From: Triticum aestivum
Lineage: Eukaryota; Streptophyta; Magnoliopsida; Poales; Poaceae
Reading direction: 5' to 3'
Length of the DNA stretch: 64,000 nucleotides
Assembly: GCF_018294505.1 (NCBI RefSeq)
Contig: NC_057814.1
Span: 298,389,072-298,453,071, forward strand
Below the pieces are notes generated by a model, which made no database searches, had not been told where the DNA came from, and worked only from the letters and a program-made list of their open reading frames with translations. Positions 21,860-33,852 of the stretch are shown here, one piece after another (position 1 is the first letter of the stretch; every line of letters starts with the position of its first letter). Position numbers and translations under genes: made by a program.

Positions 21860-23554
21860 TCTCTACTACCTAAAAGAAATGTAAGGTTCCTGCTCCCCTC
21901 TTAAGTTACCCTCGCTTCGTCCAACAACCTCTCGTACGACCCCCTCTCCCCTCAATCGATTTTCTTTTCTCCCTCCACCGGTTTTCTCCCTGCCGGTTTT
22001 GTCTTTGGTTTTCAATTCCTTTCTTCTATCTTTGGTATAAACACAACAAATAATTCACGTATGGTAACCAAACACAATCAATTCATGCATGGTAATAAAA
22101 ATCTGATTTGATAACACAATAACTCGTGATCATTCTCCTTCCTTCTTTCGATCAATTCCTTTCTTCCATCTCCTTCCTTTCTTCTATCACCGTGGTAGAG
22201 ATTCCTTTCTTCTATCACGGTGGTTTACCCGGCCGAATTCGCACTCGTCAGTTATGCCGATCCCACCACTTCCCCGCCTGGGCAGCAACGAGCAAGTCTG
22301 ACGCATCCATGAGATGCGCTTGCAGGACGGACTCCGGCGACGGGAGGCATTGGAGGCGCGGCCGCCGGAGCTGGGCAAGGGGAAACATGAGCTGGGAGGA
22401 GATCATGCATTGGGAGGGCGACACATGCGATGGGGTTGGGCTGCCGGGGCCCGCGATGGGGCTGGGCGGGCGTGCATGTGCAGGGGTTAGGTTGGCCGCG
22501 TGTGTGCGTGTTGGGGCTTGGTTGGGAGGCGCGTGATGATGTAGAAGGCAAGTGAACAGAGGCACTTGGTGGGAGAGAAGTTGGGCTCGAGTGATGCGGC
22601 GGTCGGAGAGATGCTGTGGAGGAGTTGGCCGGTGCCTTGGACGAGTCCGTGCATGCGTGACCTGTGCCGCCGGGGAAAGCGAAGCAGCAGCGTGAGTCCT
22701 CCCTTTGCCCTTCTCTTTCTATGTTATAAGTAATCTTGCTCTATCAAGGTTTGACTAGCTAGATTTCCATTGCCGGTTTAGAAATTGGACAGATTGTTTG
22801 ATCAGCAGACCGTTTGCGTAGATTAGACCTCCAGACGACCAAAGAAGTAGGTGCTTAATGGATGGGTGGATGCTGGCTTTAAATTGGCTCTCACCTTATC
22901 ACTGGAAAGCGAAGCAGTCTACCTTTGCTCTTTTTAACCGGATCTGTTTTGTTCTGGTGTGGTATTGGCGTCAGTTAATTTTCCATTGTTCTTTAGGTGT
23001 TAAATAAAACAGATATTTAAGAGCATAAAACATATATTTGCTTATATGGGAGGAGGAAGATCTTTTCTTGTGGAGGAGGAAAGATAAGGCGTAGTTAGGA
23101 TTGACTCTGACTCGGCTCTAAGTGTTAAATCAGACACTCTGGATCATCATGATAATAGATGCAGTGTTTTACCAGTTCTTAAAATCATATATGTGTGTTA
23201 AATCATGGACATGTCATATAACCACCTGTAATACATTCAAGCTTTTCATCTGTGCTATGTACTATTAATAGGCTACAATTATGCTCTCCATTAGCATTGT
23301 TGTTTGTCTTTCCTTCTTCACGGGGGAGACATGTTGCATGTCTCTATCCATTCTAATTGATTTTACAATTAGTCAACGGGGTTCGCTTACAGTCACGGCC
23401 TCACCGGGATTTTTCTTATGCACATGGTATTCCAATGATAACGTCCCATACTGCTATTCAATTTTTTATTTGTCATCTCAATGCTAAATGGGATTTTTCT
23501 TTTAATTCATGTATCTATATTGTTGCCCGTAGCAACGCACGGGCATTTAGCTAG
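21860..23554 (+). mobile_element. Non-autonomous Helitron upstream of the expansin gene
   Basis: The left end reads A, then TCTCTACTACC at 21860, the usual grass Helitron 5' start. The right end has a hairpin GCCCGT (23525-23530) / ACGGGC (23539-23544) about six bases before the terminal CTAG (23551-23554), followed by T. The flanking A (21859) and T (23555) fit insertion at an AT dinucleotide. The 1695-bp interior has no Rep/helicase gene. GC-rich exon-like sequence at 22250-22540 has an open frame on each strand but no recognised domain and may be a captured gene piece. Confidence 0.82.
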
Positions 23555-24424
23555 TATATATATAGATAAAAAGTCTATTAATAACCGTGGGTGAGGAATA
23601 TGTAATTTCGCCCGGGTCGATCTGAAGGAAATATGCCCTAGAGACAATAATAAAGTTGTTATTTATATTTTATTATATCATGATAAATGTTTGTTATTCA
23701 TGCTAGAATTGTATTAACCGGAAACTTAGTACATGTGTGAATACATAGACAAACAAAGTGTCCCTAGTATGCCTCTACTTGACTAGCTCGTTAATCAAAG
23801 ATGGTTAAGTTTCCTAACCATGGACATGTGTTGTCATTTGATGAACGAGATCACATGATTAGAGAATGATGTGATGTACAAGACCCATCCATTAGCCTAG
23901 CATAATGATCGTTTAGTTTATTGCTATTGCTTTCTTCATGACTTATACATGTTCCTCTGACTATGAGATTATGCAACTCCCAAATACCAGAGGAACACTT
24001 AGTGTGTTGTCAAACGTCACAACATAATTGGGTGATTATAAAGATGCTCTATAGGTGTCTCCGATGGTGTTTGTTGAGTTGGCATAGATCGAGATTAGGA
24101 TTTGTTACTCCGTGTTTCGGAGAGGTATCTCTGGGCCCTCTCGGTAATGCACATCACTATAAGCCTTGCAAGCAATGTGACTAATGAGTTAGTTATGGGA
24201 TGATGCAATACGAAACGAGTAAAGAGACTTTCCGGTAACGATATTGAACTAGGTATGATGATACCGACGATCGAATCTCGGACAAGTAACATACCGATGA
24301 CAAAGGGAACAAACGTATGTTGTTATGCGGTTTGACCGATAAAGATCTTCGTAGAATATGTAGGAACCAATATGAGCATCCAGGTTCCGCTATTGGTTAC
24401 ACTACTGGAATCAGCTAATTTGCC

Positions 24425-24732
24425 ATCTGCCAGCTCTTTGCCGTCTGCTAGCTGACAGCAAAGAAGCTCTTTGCCGTCTGCCAGCTCTTTGCCATCAGCT
24501 ACCCAAAAGCAGACGGCAAAGAAGCTCTTTGCCGTCTGCCAGCTCTTTGCCGTCGGCCAGCTGACGGCAAAGAATCTTTGCCGTCCGCTGGCGGACGGCA
24601 AAGAGTGAGGTGGCCCCCACCCCCCGCCCGTTTTTGAAAAACTTAACGGGCCACCTCTTTGCCGTCCGCTAGCAGACGGCAAAGAGGCAAAAAAGCGGAC
24701 GGCAAAGGGGGGCGGACGGCAAAGAGCCTACT
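24425..24732. repeat. Left subterminal repeats of the CACTA
   Basis: Many copies of CTTTGCCGTC and its reverse complement occur here, often as pairs around GCCAGC or CGCTGG, so short hairpins can form. In En/Spm elements such motifs are the binding sites for the element-encoded DNA-binding protein. Confidence 0.9.
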
Positions 24733-24734
24733 AC

Positions 24735-25210
24735 CTAACGGCCCGTACCCCCGCCCGTTACTCGCTTCTTCCCTCTCCCTCCCACGCCGCCGTTTCTCTC
24801 CTCCCACGCCGCCGCCCGCCGCGCGCCGCCGCCGCCCCGTCGCCCCCGCCGCCCCGGCTCGCCGCCGCCCCGGGGCCCCGTCGCCCTCACCGCCCCGGCC
24901 CCCCGCCGCCCCGCGCCCCCCGCGCCCCGCGCCCCCGCGCCCCCCGCCGCCCCGTCGCCCCCGCCGCCCCGTCGCCCCCGCCACCCCGGCTCGCCGCCGC
25001 CCCGGGGCACCGTCGCCCTCACCGCCCGGCCCCCCGCCGCCCCCGGCCCCCCGCCGCCCCGCGCCCCCCGCGCCCCCGCCCCCGCCGCCCCGTCGCCCCC
25101 GCCTCCCCGGCTCGCCGCCGCCCCCAGGCCGCCCCGGCTCGCCGCCGCCCCCAGGCCGCCTCCTCCACCGCCCCGCCCCCTCCTCCACCGGCCTCCTCCA
25201 CCCCCCAGGT
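24735..25210. repeat. CACTA leader, part 1: GC-rich CCG-repeat tract
   Basis: The plus strand is almost entirely C and G, built from degenerate CCCCGCCGCC and GTCGCC units with internal duplications of about 100-150 bp. It opens frames on both strands, but these are proline/glycine/arginine runs with no domain. Confidence 0.85.
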
Positions 25211-25340
25211 GAGCCCCCATTTTTCAGTTTTTTTCTGTTTTTTTCTTTTTTTTCCTTTTTAGTTTTAGTTTTAGTTTAGATTTAGTTTTAGTTGTAGTTT
25301 TAGGTTTAGTTTTAGGTTTAGGTTTTTAGGTTTAGGTTGT

Positions 25341-25753
25341 AGAAGAAAAAAGAAGAAGAGGAAGAAGAAGAAGAAGAGAAAAAGAGGAGAGGAGGAGAAG
25401 AAGAAGAGGAAAAAGGAAAGGAAGAAGAAGAAGAGGAGGAGGAGAAGAAAAAAGAAGAAGAGGAAGAAGAAGAAGAAAAAAGAGGAGAGGAGGAGAAGAA
25501 GAAGAGGAAAAAGGAAAGGAAGAAGAAGAAGAGGAGGAGGAGAAGAAAAAAGAAGAAGAGGAAGAAGAAGAAGAGGAGGAGGAGAAGAAAAAAGAAGAAG
25601 AGGAAGAAGAAGAAGAAGAAAAAAGAGGAGAGGAGGAGAAGAAGAAGAGGAAAAAGGAAAGGAAGAAGAAGAAGAGGAGGAGGAGAAGAAAAAAGAAGAA
25701 GAGGAAGAAAAGGAAGAATAGGAAGAAGAAGAAAAGGAAAAAAGAGGAAAAAA
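25341..25753. repeat. CACTA leader, part 2: 413-nt polypurine tract
   Basis: The plus strand has only A and G except one T at 25719. The longest pure run is 378 nt (25341-25718). It is built from GAA, GAG and GGA units arranged in a longer repeat of roughly 100-130 bp seen about three times. Confidence 0.95.
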
Positions 25754-26345
25754 CCCCGACCCGACACGGCACCCCGACCCCGACGCGGCACCCCGACACG
25801 ACACCACGACCCCTAGACCCCGACCCCGACACCCCGACCCCGAGCCTGACCCGACACCCCGACCCCGACACCGACACGGCACCCCGACCCCGACATCCCG
25901 ACCCCGACCCCGACACCCCGACCCCGAGCCTGACCCGACACCCCGACACCCCGACCCCGACCCGGCACCCCGACCCCGAGACGGCACCCCGACCCGACAC
26001 CCCGACCCGACACCCCGACCCGGCACCCCGACCCGACACCCCGACCCCGAGACCCCGACCCCGAGCCTGACCCGACACCCCGACCCCGACACCGACACGG
26101 CACCCCGACCCCGACCCGGCACCCCGACCCCGAGACCCCGAGCACGATACCCCGACCCGGACCCCGACCCCGACACCCCGACCCCGAGCCTGACCCGACA
26201 CCCCGACCCCGACACCGACAAGGCACACCGACCCCGACCCGGCACCCCGACCCGACACCCCGACCCGACACCCCGACCCCGAGACCCCAACCCCGACCCC
26301 GACACGGCACCCCGAGACCGACACGACACCCCGACCCCCGACACG
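25754..26345. repeat. CACTA leader, part 3: C-rich CCCCGACCCGACA repeat
   Basis: About 590 bp consist of degenerate CCCCGACC and CGACAC units, nearly free of T on the plus strand, in a higher-order pattern. Open frames on the minus strand are Gly/Arg/Ser/Val repeats and are not taken as genes. Bases 26346-26770 that follow have normal composition and could hold the promoter and a first non-coding exon; nothing specific was fixed. Confidence 0.9.
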
Positions 26346-26770
26346 TCCCGAAAAGGTGTTCTTTGGCCTTCCAGAAGCCGACGGGGTCATATATTTGTGA
26401 ATTATTAGTTAGGTCATATATCTTTCGATTTTGTTATGAAAAACATCATATATAATTGTGTTGATCGGGTAGTTTTAAATGTGCAGTTGTTTCATCGCTG
26501 CGAGGTTTGGTGTTCGACGACCTGGCCGTGCGTTTGACGAGCTCTGCCCCTTCGTTCGTGGGTGAGCACAAATGACATGTCCTCCTCCCCCATTAATTAT
26601 TTGATCTATTCCGATGAAACTTGATAGCTAGATATATATGTGTCTTGAATTATCAGTATGCGTAACCAATATGTGTCTCCCGTTCGAAAGCGTCATAGTT
26701 ATAAATATGCATGCATTTGCATATTTATAACCTTGATTCTTTCGAATTGTCCAACGCTATCCATGGACAG

Positions 26771-26988
26771 CCCGAGTATGTTTAGATTGGGTTCGTTTTC
26801 CCATATGCTTTGCTCCGGATCCGACGCATAAATTTCGTCAGTGCCTCCCCTGTTGTTCTCCGGGTACACATCCTCTCTGTTTATTGCAGAGACGTGTATC
26901 AGGAGAACAGCGGGGAGGTGCTGCCGAAATTTTGCGTAGGATCCGGGGCATAGCATGGGAAAATGAACCCAATCTAAACATACTCGGG
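26771..26988. repeat. Long inverted repeat (hairpin) upstream of the transposase gene
   Basis: The left arm begins CCCGAGTATGTTTAGATTGG at 26771. The right arm ends with the reverse complement of the same 20 bases at 26988. Pairing continues inward through GGGTTC.TTTTCCCAT, CCGGATCC, ACGCA, AATTTCG, ACCTCCCC/GCCTCCCC and TGTTCTCC, down to a loop of about 20 nt near 26872-26890. Mismatches and small bulges are scattered along the stem. It ends 143 bp before the transposase ATG. Confidence 0.9.
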
Positions 26989-27130
26989 TGGGATTAGGAC
27001 CTATCATTACCTATTAGAGTGTAGGTTGCATGGACGTAATAAAATTGACAAAGTAGATCAACTGATGAATACATACATGGTGAATTATATATATATATTT
27101 GTTGTGTGTCTAGTAGCTCTGAAAGTCAAG

Positions 27131-30100
27131 ATGAGTGATCGTGCGTGGATGTACACCGGTCACACTGGTCAGAACAAATGGAGCACTGAATGGTTCACAA
27201 AAACCAAGGGGTTTGTGCGAGCCGCATTTGCAAATGGCCAGAGGAAAACCTGGTGCCCCTGTTTACGGTGCGGCAATTGGGAAAAGAGGACAGAGGCTGA
27301 AATGGGCAAACACCTGCAGAAGAGTGGTTTTACGCCCGATTATACGGTGTGGACATTTCATGGTGAGTCTGCCCAACGTGACCGAGCCGAGGTGGATCGT
27401 CGTCGCACCGACGAGCATGGTACCGGTATGGAAAACATGGTGCAAGACTTTGATGATGCTCGGGATTCGGACGAGGAGATGGAGGAATCTGCAAAGGCCT
27501 TCAATGAAATGTTGGAGTCTGCAAAACGTCCGCTCCATGAGCACACTGAGCTTTGTCAGTTGGATGCCATCTCACAAGTAATGGCTCTGAAGGCTCAGTT
27601 CAACTTGGGCAGAGAATGCTATGATGCAATGATGACAGTATTTGGACGCTTTCTACCCAAAGTCCATGTAATGCCTGCAAACCTGTACCAGTCGGACAAA
27701 ATCCTCCGTGCACTGAAGATGCCCTATGATAAGATACATGCCTGTGAGAAAGGATGTGTCTTGTTTAGGCTTGACTATGCGGACTTGAACTGTTGTCCCA
27801 TTTGCAAGTCTTCCAGGTATGTTGTGGTAGACAACGGTATGGGTGAGAAGACACAGACCAAAATCCCCGTTAGTGTTCTTCGGTATATGCCAATCGTACC
27901 AAGACTTCAACGTCTTTTCATGGTCGAAGAGACGGCCAGACAGATGACATGGCACAAAACGGGCAAAAGAACCGAACTAGATGCAGATGGGAATCTGATG
28001 ATTGTACACACATCGGATGGTGTTGCGTGGAAAAAGTTTGATGAATTACATGGTGACAAAGCGGCAGATCCGAGGCATCCTCGAGTCGGCATCAGCACGG
28101 ATGGGTTCAGTGTGTTTGGTATGACGGCAGCCCAATACAGTTGTTGGCCCGTATTTGTCTTTCCACTCAATCTCCCCCCCGGACAGATTATGAAAAGAAA
28201 GAACATTTTCCTGACGTTGATAATTCCAGGGCCCAACTATCCGGGGAAAAATATGAATGTGTACATGCAACCGCTTAAGGACGAATTGCAAGAAGCCTGG
28301 GATAATGGGTTCAAGACATACGATGCCTATAGCAAACGGAACTTCATAATGCGTGTCTGGTACATGTACTCGACGCATGACTTGCCGGCGTATGCGCTAT
28401 TCGTTGGCTGGTGTGTGCATGGAAGGTTCCCGTGCCCCACATGCAAGGGAGCTCTTGAGTTTCGTTGGCTTCAGGCCGGTCGCAAGTTTTCTTGCTTCGA
28501 CATGCATAGAGAGTTCCTGAATCCTCGCCATAAGTTCAGGAAAGACAAGAAGAACTTCATCAGAGGTAGAGTTGTCAAAAACTCTGCACCACATGCATTG
28601 ACAGGCCAACAGACCCTGGATCAGTTAAACGCTCTCGAGCCAGATCCCGAGCGTCCAGGGTACTTCAAGGGGTATAATTCTAAGCACGCCTGGACTCACA
28701 AAACATGCTTATGGGATCTGCCTTACTTCAAAGACCTCCTTTGCCCACACAACATCGACGTGATGCACACTGAGAAGAATATCGCCGAGGCACTTTTTGG
28801 TACATTGTTCGGCATAGATGGGAAGTCAAAGGATAATACTAAGGCTAGAGTCGATCTGGAGGCGCTATGTGATAGGCCGTTACAAAACATGAAAGAACCG
28901 AAAGGAAAGCAGAACTGGACGAAGCCAAAGGCATGGTTCAATCTTGGAAGGCCGGCTATGAGGGAAATTATCTTGTGGGTGAAAATGCAGTTGATGTTCC
29001 CCGATGGGTATGCAGCGAATCTACAGAGGGGAGCCAGTCTTGACAAATTGAAGATATTTGGTCTCAAGAGTCATGATTGGCACATATGGATTGAGCGGGT
29101 AATGCCGGTGATGTTGCGTGGCTTCATCCCTGAGGATGAATGGCTAGTACTGGCAGAACTCAGCTATTTCTTCCGTGTTCTTTGTGCGAAAGAACTATCG
29201 CCTAGCGTGCTAGAAGAAATGGAAGAGTTGGCGCCGGAGTTGATCTGCAAGTTAGAGAAGATCTTTCCACCGGGCTTCTTTAATCCAATGCAACATTTGA
29301 TTTTGCATCTCCCGACCGAGGCAAGATTGGGGGGGCCCGTGCAAAATCGTTGGTGCTACCCAACTGAGAGGATGCAGAAGACGCTTCGACAAAAATGTAA
29401 AAATAAACGTAGAATTGAAGCATCGATGGCTGAGGCATTCATCACTGAGGAGGCGGCAAACTTCGTGACAGCACACTACGAAGCCAAAAATCGTCATTTG
29501 CATAATCCGAAGCCTCGGTACAATGCTGACGACCCTAAAAAGGGTGGATCCAACCTCAGCCTATTCAAAGGGAATCTCGCACCAGCCAGTGTTTCAAATC
29601 CAGTATCTTTGGATAACGAACAATGGCGGACCATTTCGTTGTATATCTTCAACAACCTGATAGAAGTGCGGCCGTACATCGAGTAAGTTCTCGGTACATA
29701 GTTTCGCAACTTCTATTTCCTTTGAACTGCTCTTATTCCTGGATATTTCATACAGTCGATACGTCGCCTTATTCTCGTATGGAGCGGTGATCCAAAAGGA
29801 TTCTGTCGAAGAGTATGAGCTTCTCGCAAAGCAAGGTGGCGGCTATCCCGGTTTCATCTCTTGGTTCAAACAAACGGTAATTTCTATTAGACTTGTAGGC
29901 TAATTTGTAGGCGGCTATCCCGGTTTCATTCGCTAATTTGTGCGTAATGCAACAATCCTTTCATATTAAACTTGTAGGCTAATTCAGAGTCTATGGATGC
30001 CGAATTGAGACAAGTCGCTAATGGTTTTGACTATAAGGTCCGTTCATTTGACAAATACGACATCAACGGGTATCGCTTTCGTACCTATGGCAAAGAGGTA

Positions 30101-30793
30101 TCTATGGCCGACCGAAAGTCTACAAATTGTTGTGTATCTGCTATCGGCGAAGGAGGTACCGAGTATTATGGGAGAGTTGAAGCAATTTATGAACTTCTAT
30201 TCTATGGTGAAAACCCACCGAATGTCGTAGTCTTCAAATGTTATTGGTTTCAGCCGAAGGAGACTAGAAGAACTCATGAACATATAGGGCTAGTTGAAAT
30301 CAACCAAAGCACCCATTTAGATGTTCCTGATGTCTATATTACGGCTCAACAGGCAACCCAAGTATTCTATCTACCGTGGGCCTGCCAAACTAATCCAAAT
30401 CTGAAAGGTTGGGATGTCGTTTATGAAGTGCCGCCACGTGCTAGACTATCTCCCCCAAAGGAAGAGGATTATGAACCTCACATTAACCCAGACACATATG
30501 AAGGAGAATTCTTCCAAGAGACACGTCTTTCCAAAAAGCGTTTCAAGAACCGCTATACTTCACCCCAAAACATTGAAGTAGACAGTGACAGTGAATCCGA
30601 CATCACCCCAGAGGAGGAACAAGAAGAGCCGGAACAAGAAGAGGTTACTGCTGCGGATGACCTGTCATTGCTTGACCGATTACGTCAAGGTGGCCTTGCA
30701 CATGTTGATGCCACTGAACCCTATGAGCCCGTCATTGATTATAGTGATGATGATGATTATGCATTTATTGATGATACTGATCGAGATTATTAG
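27131..30793 (+). CDS. CACTA TNP2-type transposase
   Basis: Three exons (27131-29682, 29756-29876, 29978-30793; GT-AG) give 1162 aa with no internal stop. The start MSDRAWMYTG is chosen because TNP2 proteins begin this way; the open frame extends upstream to 27026. The N terminus has a Transpos_assoc-like zinc-binding segment (CPCLRCGNW, about 39-47). A Transposase_21 region covers about 240-545 (VPRLQRLF, WPVFVFPLNLPP, CPTCKG, IDVMHTEKN). A DUF4218-like block is near 675-790 (LSYFFRVLCAKELSP, HLILHLPTEARLGGP). A DUF4216-like block is near 975-1030 (VFKCYWFQP, VFYLPWAC). The C-terminal tail is acidic. The enzyme would cut the element at its CACTA ends in the nucleus. An upstream non-coding exon is possible. 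Confidence 0.93.
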
Positions 30794-30930
30794 TAGTGTC
30801 AGGTATTAAATTTTTTAATGTTGTACTTGATGATGATACACTTAAGTGATACACATATTATTATTCATGTCGGTCTTTTTTTTATGTTGTACTAATTTCG
30901 TTTACTGTTTGTCATGGCAGGTGTTGAAAG

Positions 30931-33392
30931 ATGGTGGGCGCTGGTCGGGAGCGCGCCAAGGCTCCTTCTTCCTCGGCGCGTGGTCTGAGGTCTTCGATTC
31001 CAGACGTACCTCTTCGCCGAGCGTTGCTGGACAGTATGTCCACACCGCCGGGCCCTTCTTCGTCCACCGCGGTGCCCAGCAGGGGACGAGGTAGGAAGAG
31101 AGGAGGTGGGGCACGTGGTCGCGGGAGAGGAGGTAGGGTGACTGCTAGGGCGCCTTCCTCGCCGCCACCCCCAGCTGTTTCACCCGAGCACGTGACTGCT
31201 AGGGTGGACTCGTCCGAGGAGGAGGCTACACGGACTCCGGTCCACGAGCCTCCGGTCCACGGGTCTTGGGCCCACGAGCCTCGGGTCGACTGGCCTTCGG
31301 CCCACGAGAGTTCGGCCCACGAGACCCCGGAGGAGCACACGTCCGGATGGGGTACCTGGCCGGATCAGCCCGAGGAGCCGAGTGGCCATGCTGATGATGG
31401 CGGGGAGCCGACTGATCTTGAGGAGGAGGGTGGCACCGTCTACCAGCGTGGTGCTACACGGCTCCCGTCCGTGCCGGCGACCCGCGAGCAGAGGTGGTTG
31501 ATCTTCCCTGATGGGGAGAGGTACGTAAGTGCATTTAAAATTTTTGTACCTTCTGCATTCACGTTTCTTCAAATAACTAATGCGTTGGCCTTGTCATGCT
31601 GCAGGGGTTGGGACCACCATCATAGTGTCCGCCGGCCCAACTCCGTCCTTGGAGTTCTTTGCCGGCAAAACTTCCCGGGGTTTGTCACGTTGCCTGGTGA
31701 GGGTCGGCTTCCAGAGCTTGGGTTGAGCTGGGAGCACTACGTGGCTGCCCCGGCCCCGCCGGATGTCATTATCGACGGTGTCGTGTGCGACACGAGGGCA
31801 GACATGGTGATCAGGACGTTCTGGGTAATTTCTCCTTTACACATTTCAAAATCTTCAACTAGCTAGTTATTAATTGTACTAATCAATATTGTCTCATTTG
31901 ATTGCAGACATTCTACAGGTGTGAGGAGGGATACGAGGAGGAGTGCGCAAATGTTATCGAGAACGTCTGCAAGCGCCTACTCCAGAACTTACGGCACGAG
32001 GCTCGGGTGCAGGCTGTTCGAGACTACTACGCCTTGCGTGGTATCAAGAAGACCAAGCCGGCGTGCCGCGATAAGTTCCTGAGTAAGGAGCAGTACATGA
32101 AGGTAATTCTTAAGGCCTTCTACTTAAGTTCCTTCATTTAGTAATTCTTAGCCGTAGCGCTCAAGTTTCTATTTGCTAACTTAGGCGCCTCCGAGATGGT
32201 GTGCGGATCGGATGGATTGTTGGGAGGTGTTGGTCGATGAGTGGTGCTCACAAGAATGGCTAGCCCTCCACAACCAGGCCAAGGACAAACGTGCCCAAAT
32301 GGAAGGTGTGCCACACCATCAAGGCAGCTCCAACTTATATCAGTTCGGGCGCAACTGGGTATGTGGTTTGCTTCATGATTCATGCAATTCATTCATCATG
32401 CTAGCTTGAGCCCTTTAATTACTAACTTTCATTGCTTCTCTCTTTCAGGCACGCCACAATAAGGCGGATAAGGTGCCAGAGGTGTACGACCTGTATGCCA
32501 TGGCCCACACTGGCTCTTACAAGAAAGTCAAGGCTTTCTCTCAGTCTGACCTCGATGATGCAAACAACTTCACCAACATCTCCTCCCACAACAAGCTCGT
32601 GAGATATAGAGATGAGGGGAAGGCGAGGAAAGGGGAGGACTTTAACCCGAGCCAGGGTCCCATTGATCCAGAGCTGGTGATGATATCTGGTGGCGGGAGG
32701 TCCCATGGCTCCATAGCCATTGGAGATGGACTTATCCGTTGTCCTAGCACTCTCCCGGAGATCAAGGCGCGCCAGTCGAGCTCCGCTCCTGAGATAAGGC
32801 CTCGTGAACGGCCAGTGCAACTCGCCATCAAGGTTAGTGATACGTACTCAGTTATCTGTCTCCATTACATTGTGTGCGCTTCCATCAATGATTACAAATG
32901 GTCATGTGAGTGGTGTTGCAGGCTGCTATACAGACTGAGAGAGATAGAACGGAGAAACTTCTGGCAGAGGCGGCGGAGAGGCAGCGGGAGATGGAGGAGA
33001 GGACGAGAAAGATGATGGAGGAGGAGAGGGCACGGAATGACATGCAGGCAAGGGCCATGTACGAGCTCCTTGTGGTAAGTTTCTTCTGCAGATTACTTGC
33101 TAGTCTTAACATTTGAGTCTCATTACTAACTAGTATGACTCTGTTCTGAAAACCAAATGTGCAGTCTGTGTGCGAGAAGTCCGGTCAGCCCGCTCCGCCG
33201 ATGCCAGTGATTGCTCCTGGGAGCACGGTGAGTTTAGTTTGAATGGACATTAGTTGGTAGTCTCAACATTTGAGTGTCGTAATGCTAACGAGACATTGAA
33301 AATGATCTTTGTTGCAGCTTAACTCCAGAAACGCATCGCACGATCCTTCTCCAGGTAGCGGCACTAGCCACCCCGGTCCTACACCTCCCTGA
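30931..33392 (+). CDS. Second CACTA gene, En/Spm-associated protein (TNPA/TNP1-like)
   Basis: Eight exons join in frame: 30931-31520, 31605-31824, 31908-32102, 32185-32358, 32449-32832, 32922-33074, 33165-33227, 33318-33392 (TGA), for 617 aa. All introns are GT-AG. The N-terminal part (about 1-195) is low-complexity with an RGRGRKRGGGARGRGRGGR segment and a run of HE/HG repeats. The middle (about 270-520) resembles the plant Ptta/En/Spm family (PF03004): FYRCEEGYEEECANVIE, RWCADRMDCWEVLV, VYDLYAMAHTG. Residues 522-572 form a strongly charged coiled coil. In related elements this protein binds subterminal repeats and helps transposase; that role here is by analogy. It starts 137 bp after the transposase stop. 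Confidence 0.88.
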
Positions 33393-33499
33393 TCACGGTA
33401 AGTTTCTCTAGTGTTTTGCTTAACAAATGCATAAAGACCTAGACTTAGCTTTATTTCCTCCAATATGCTTACCATAATGACCTAGAGTTAGCTTATTTT

Positions 33500-33852
33500 C
33501 CTCCAAAATGACCCATTTTACCTAGGTTAGCTTATAAATGATGCAGTTCATCCAAGTTAGCTCAAAAATGACCCATTTCACCTAGATTAGCTCCTAAATG
33601 ATCCATTTTACCTACGTTAGCTTTAAAATGGCCCATTTCACCTACGTTAACTCCAAAATGACCCATCTTACCTAGGTTATCTCATAAACGATCCATTTCA
33701 ACAAAGTTAGCTCATAAACGATCCATTTCAACTAAGTTAGCTCAAAAACGATCCTTTTGACCTAAGTGAGCTAAAAAACGACCCATTTCACCTTAGTTAC
33801 CTCAAAAACGATCCATTTCAACTAAGTTAGCTCAAAAACGATCCATTTCTAA
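33500..33852. repeat. 30-bp tandem repeat array downstream of the second CACTA gene
   Basis: About twelve degenerate copies of a 30-bp unit occur, consensus close to AACGATCCATTTCAACTAAG followed by TTAGCTCAAA. Copies in the right half (33690-33850) are most alike, suggesting recent expansion there. It lies 0.1-0.45 kb after the stop codon. Bases 33853-34179 have no recognised feature beyond a short GAAATGATGGATGGAACTTG duplication. Confidence 0.88.

Noticed and set aside
24643..25279. Open frames of 160-206 codons on both strands in the CCG tract
   Set aside because: These follow from the low-complexity GC repeat, occur in several frames at once, and have no domain.
25271..26390. 350-codon minus-strand open frames over the polypurine and C-rich tracts
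   Set aside because: The translations are runs of Ser/Leu/Phe and Gly/Arg/Val dictated by the repeats. No start or domain supports them.
26699..27007. 102-codon minus-strand open frame upstream of the transposase
   Set aside because: It coincides with the long inverted repeat, so the frame arises from the arms; no domain is seen.
33500..33852. CRISPR-like regular repeats
   Set aside because: The units are directly adjoining, degenerate and without spacers, and lie inside a plant transposon.
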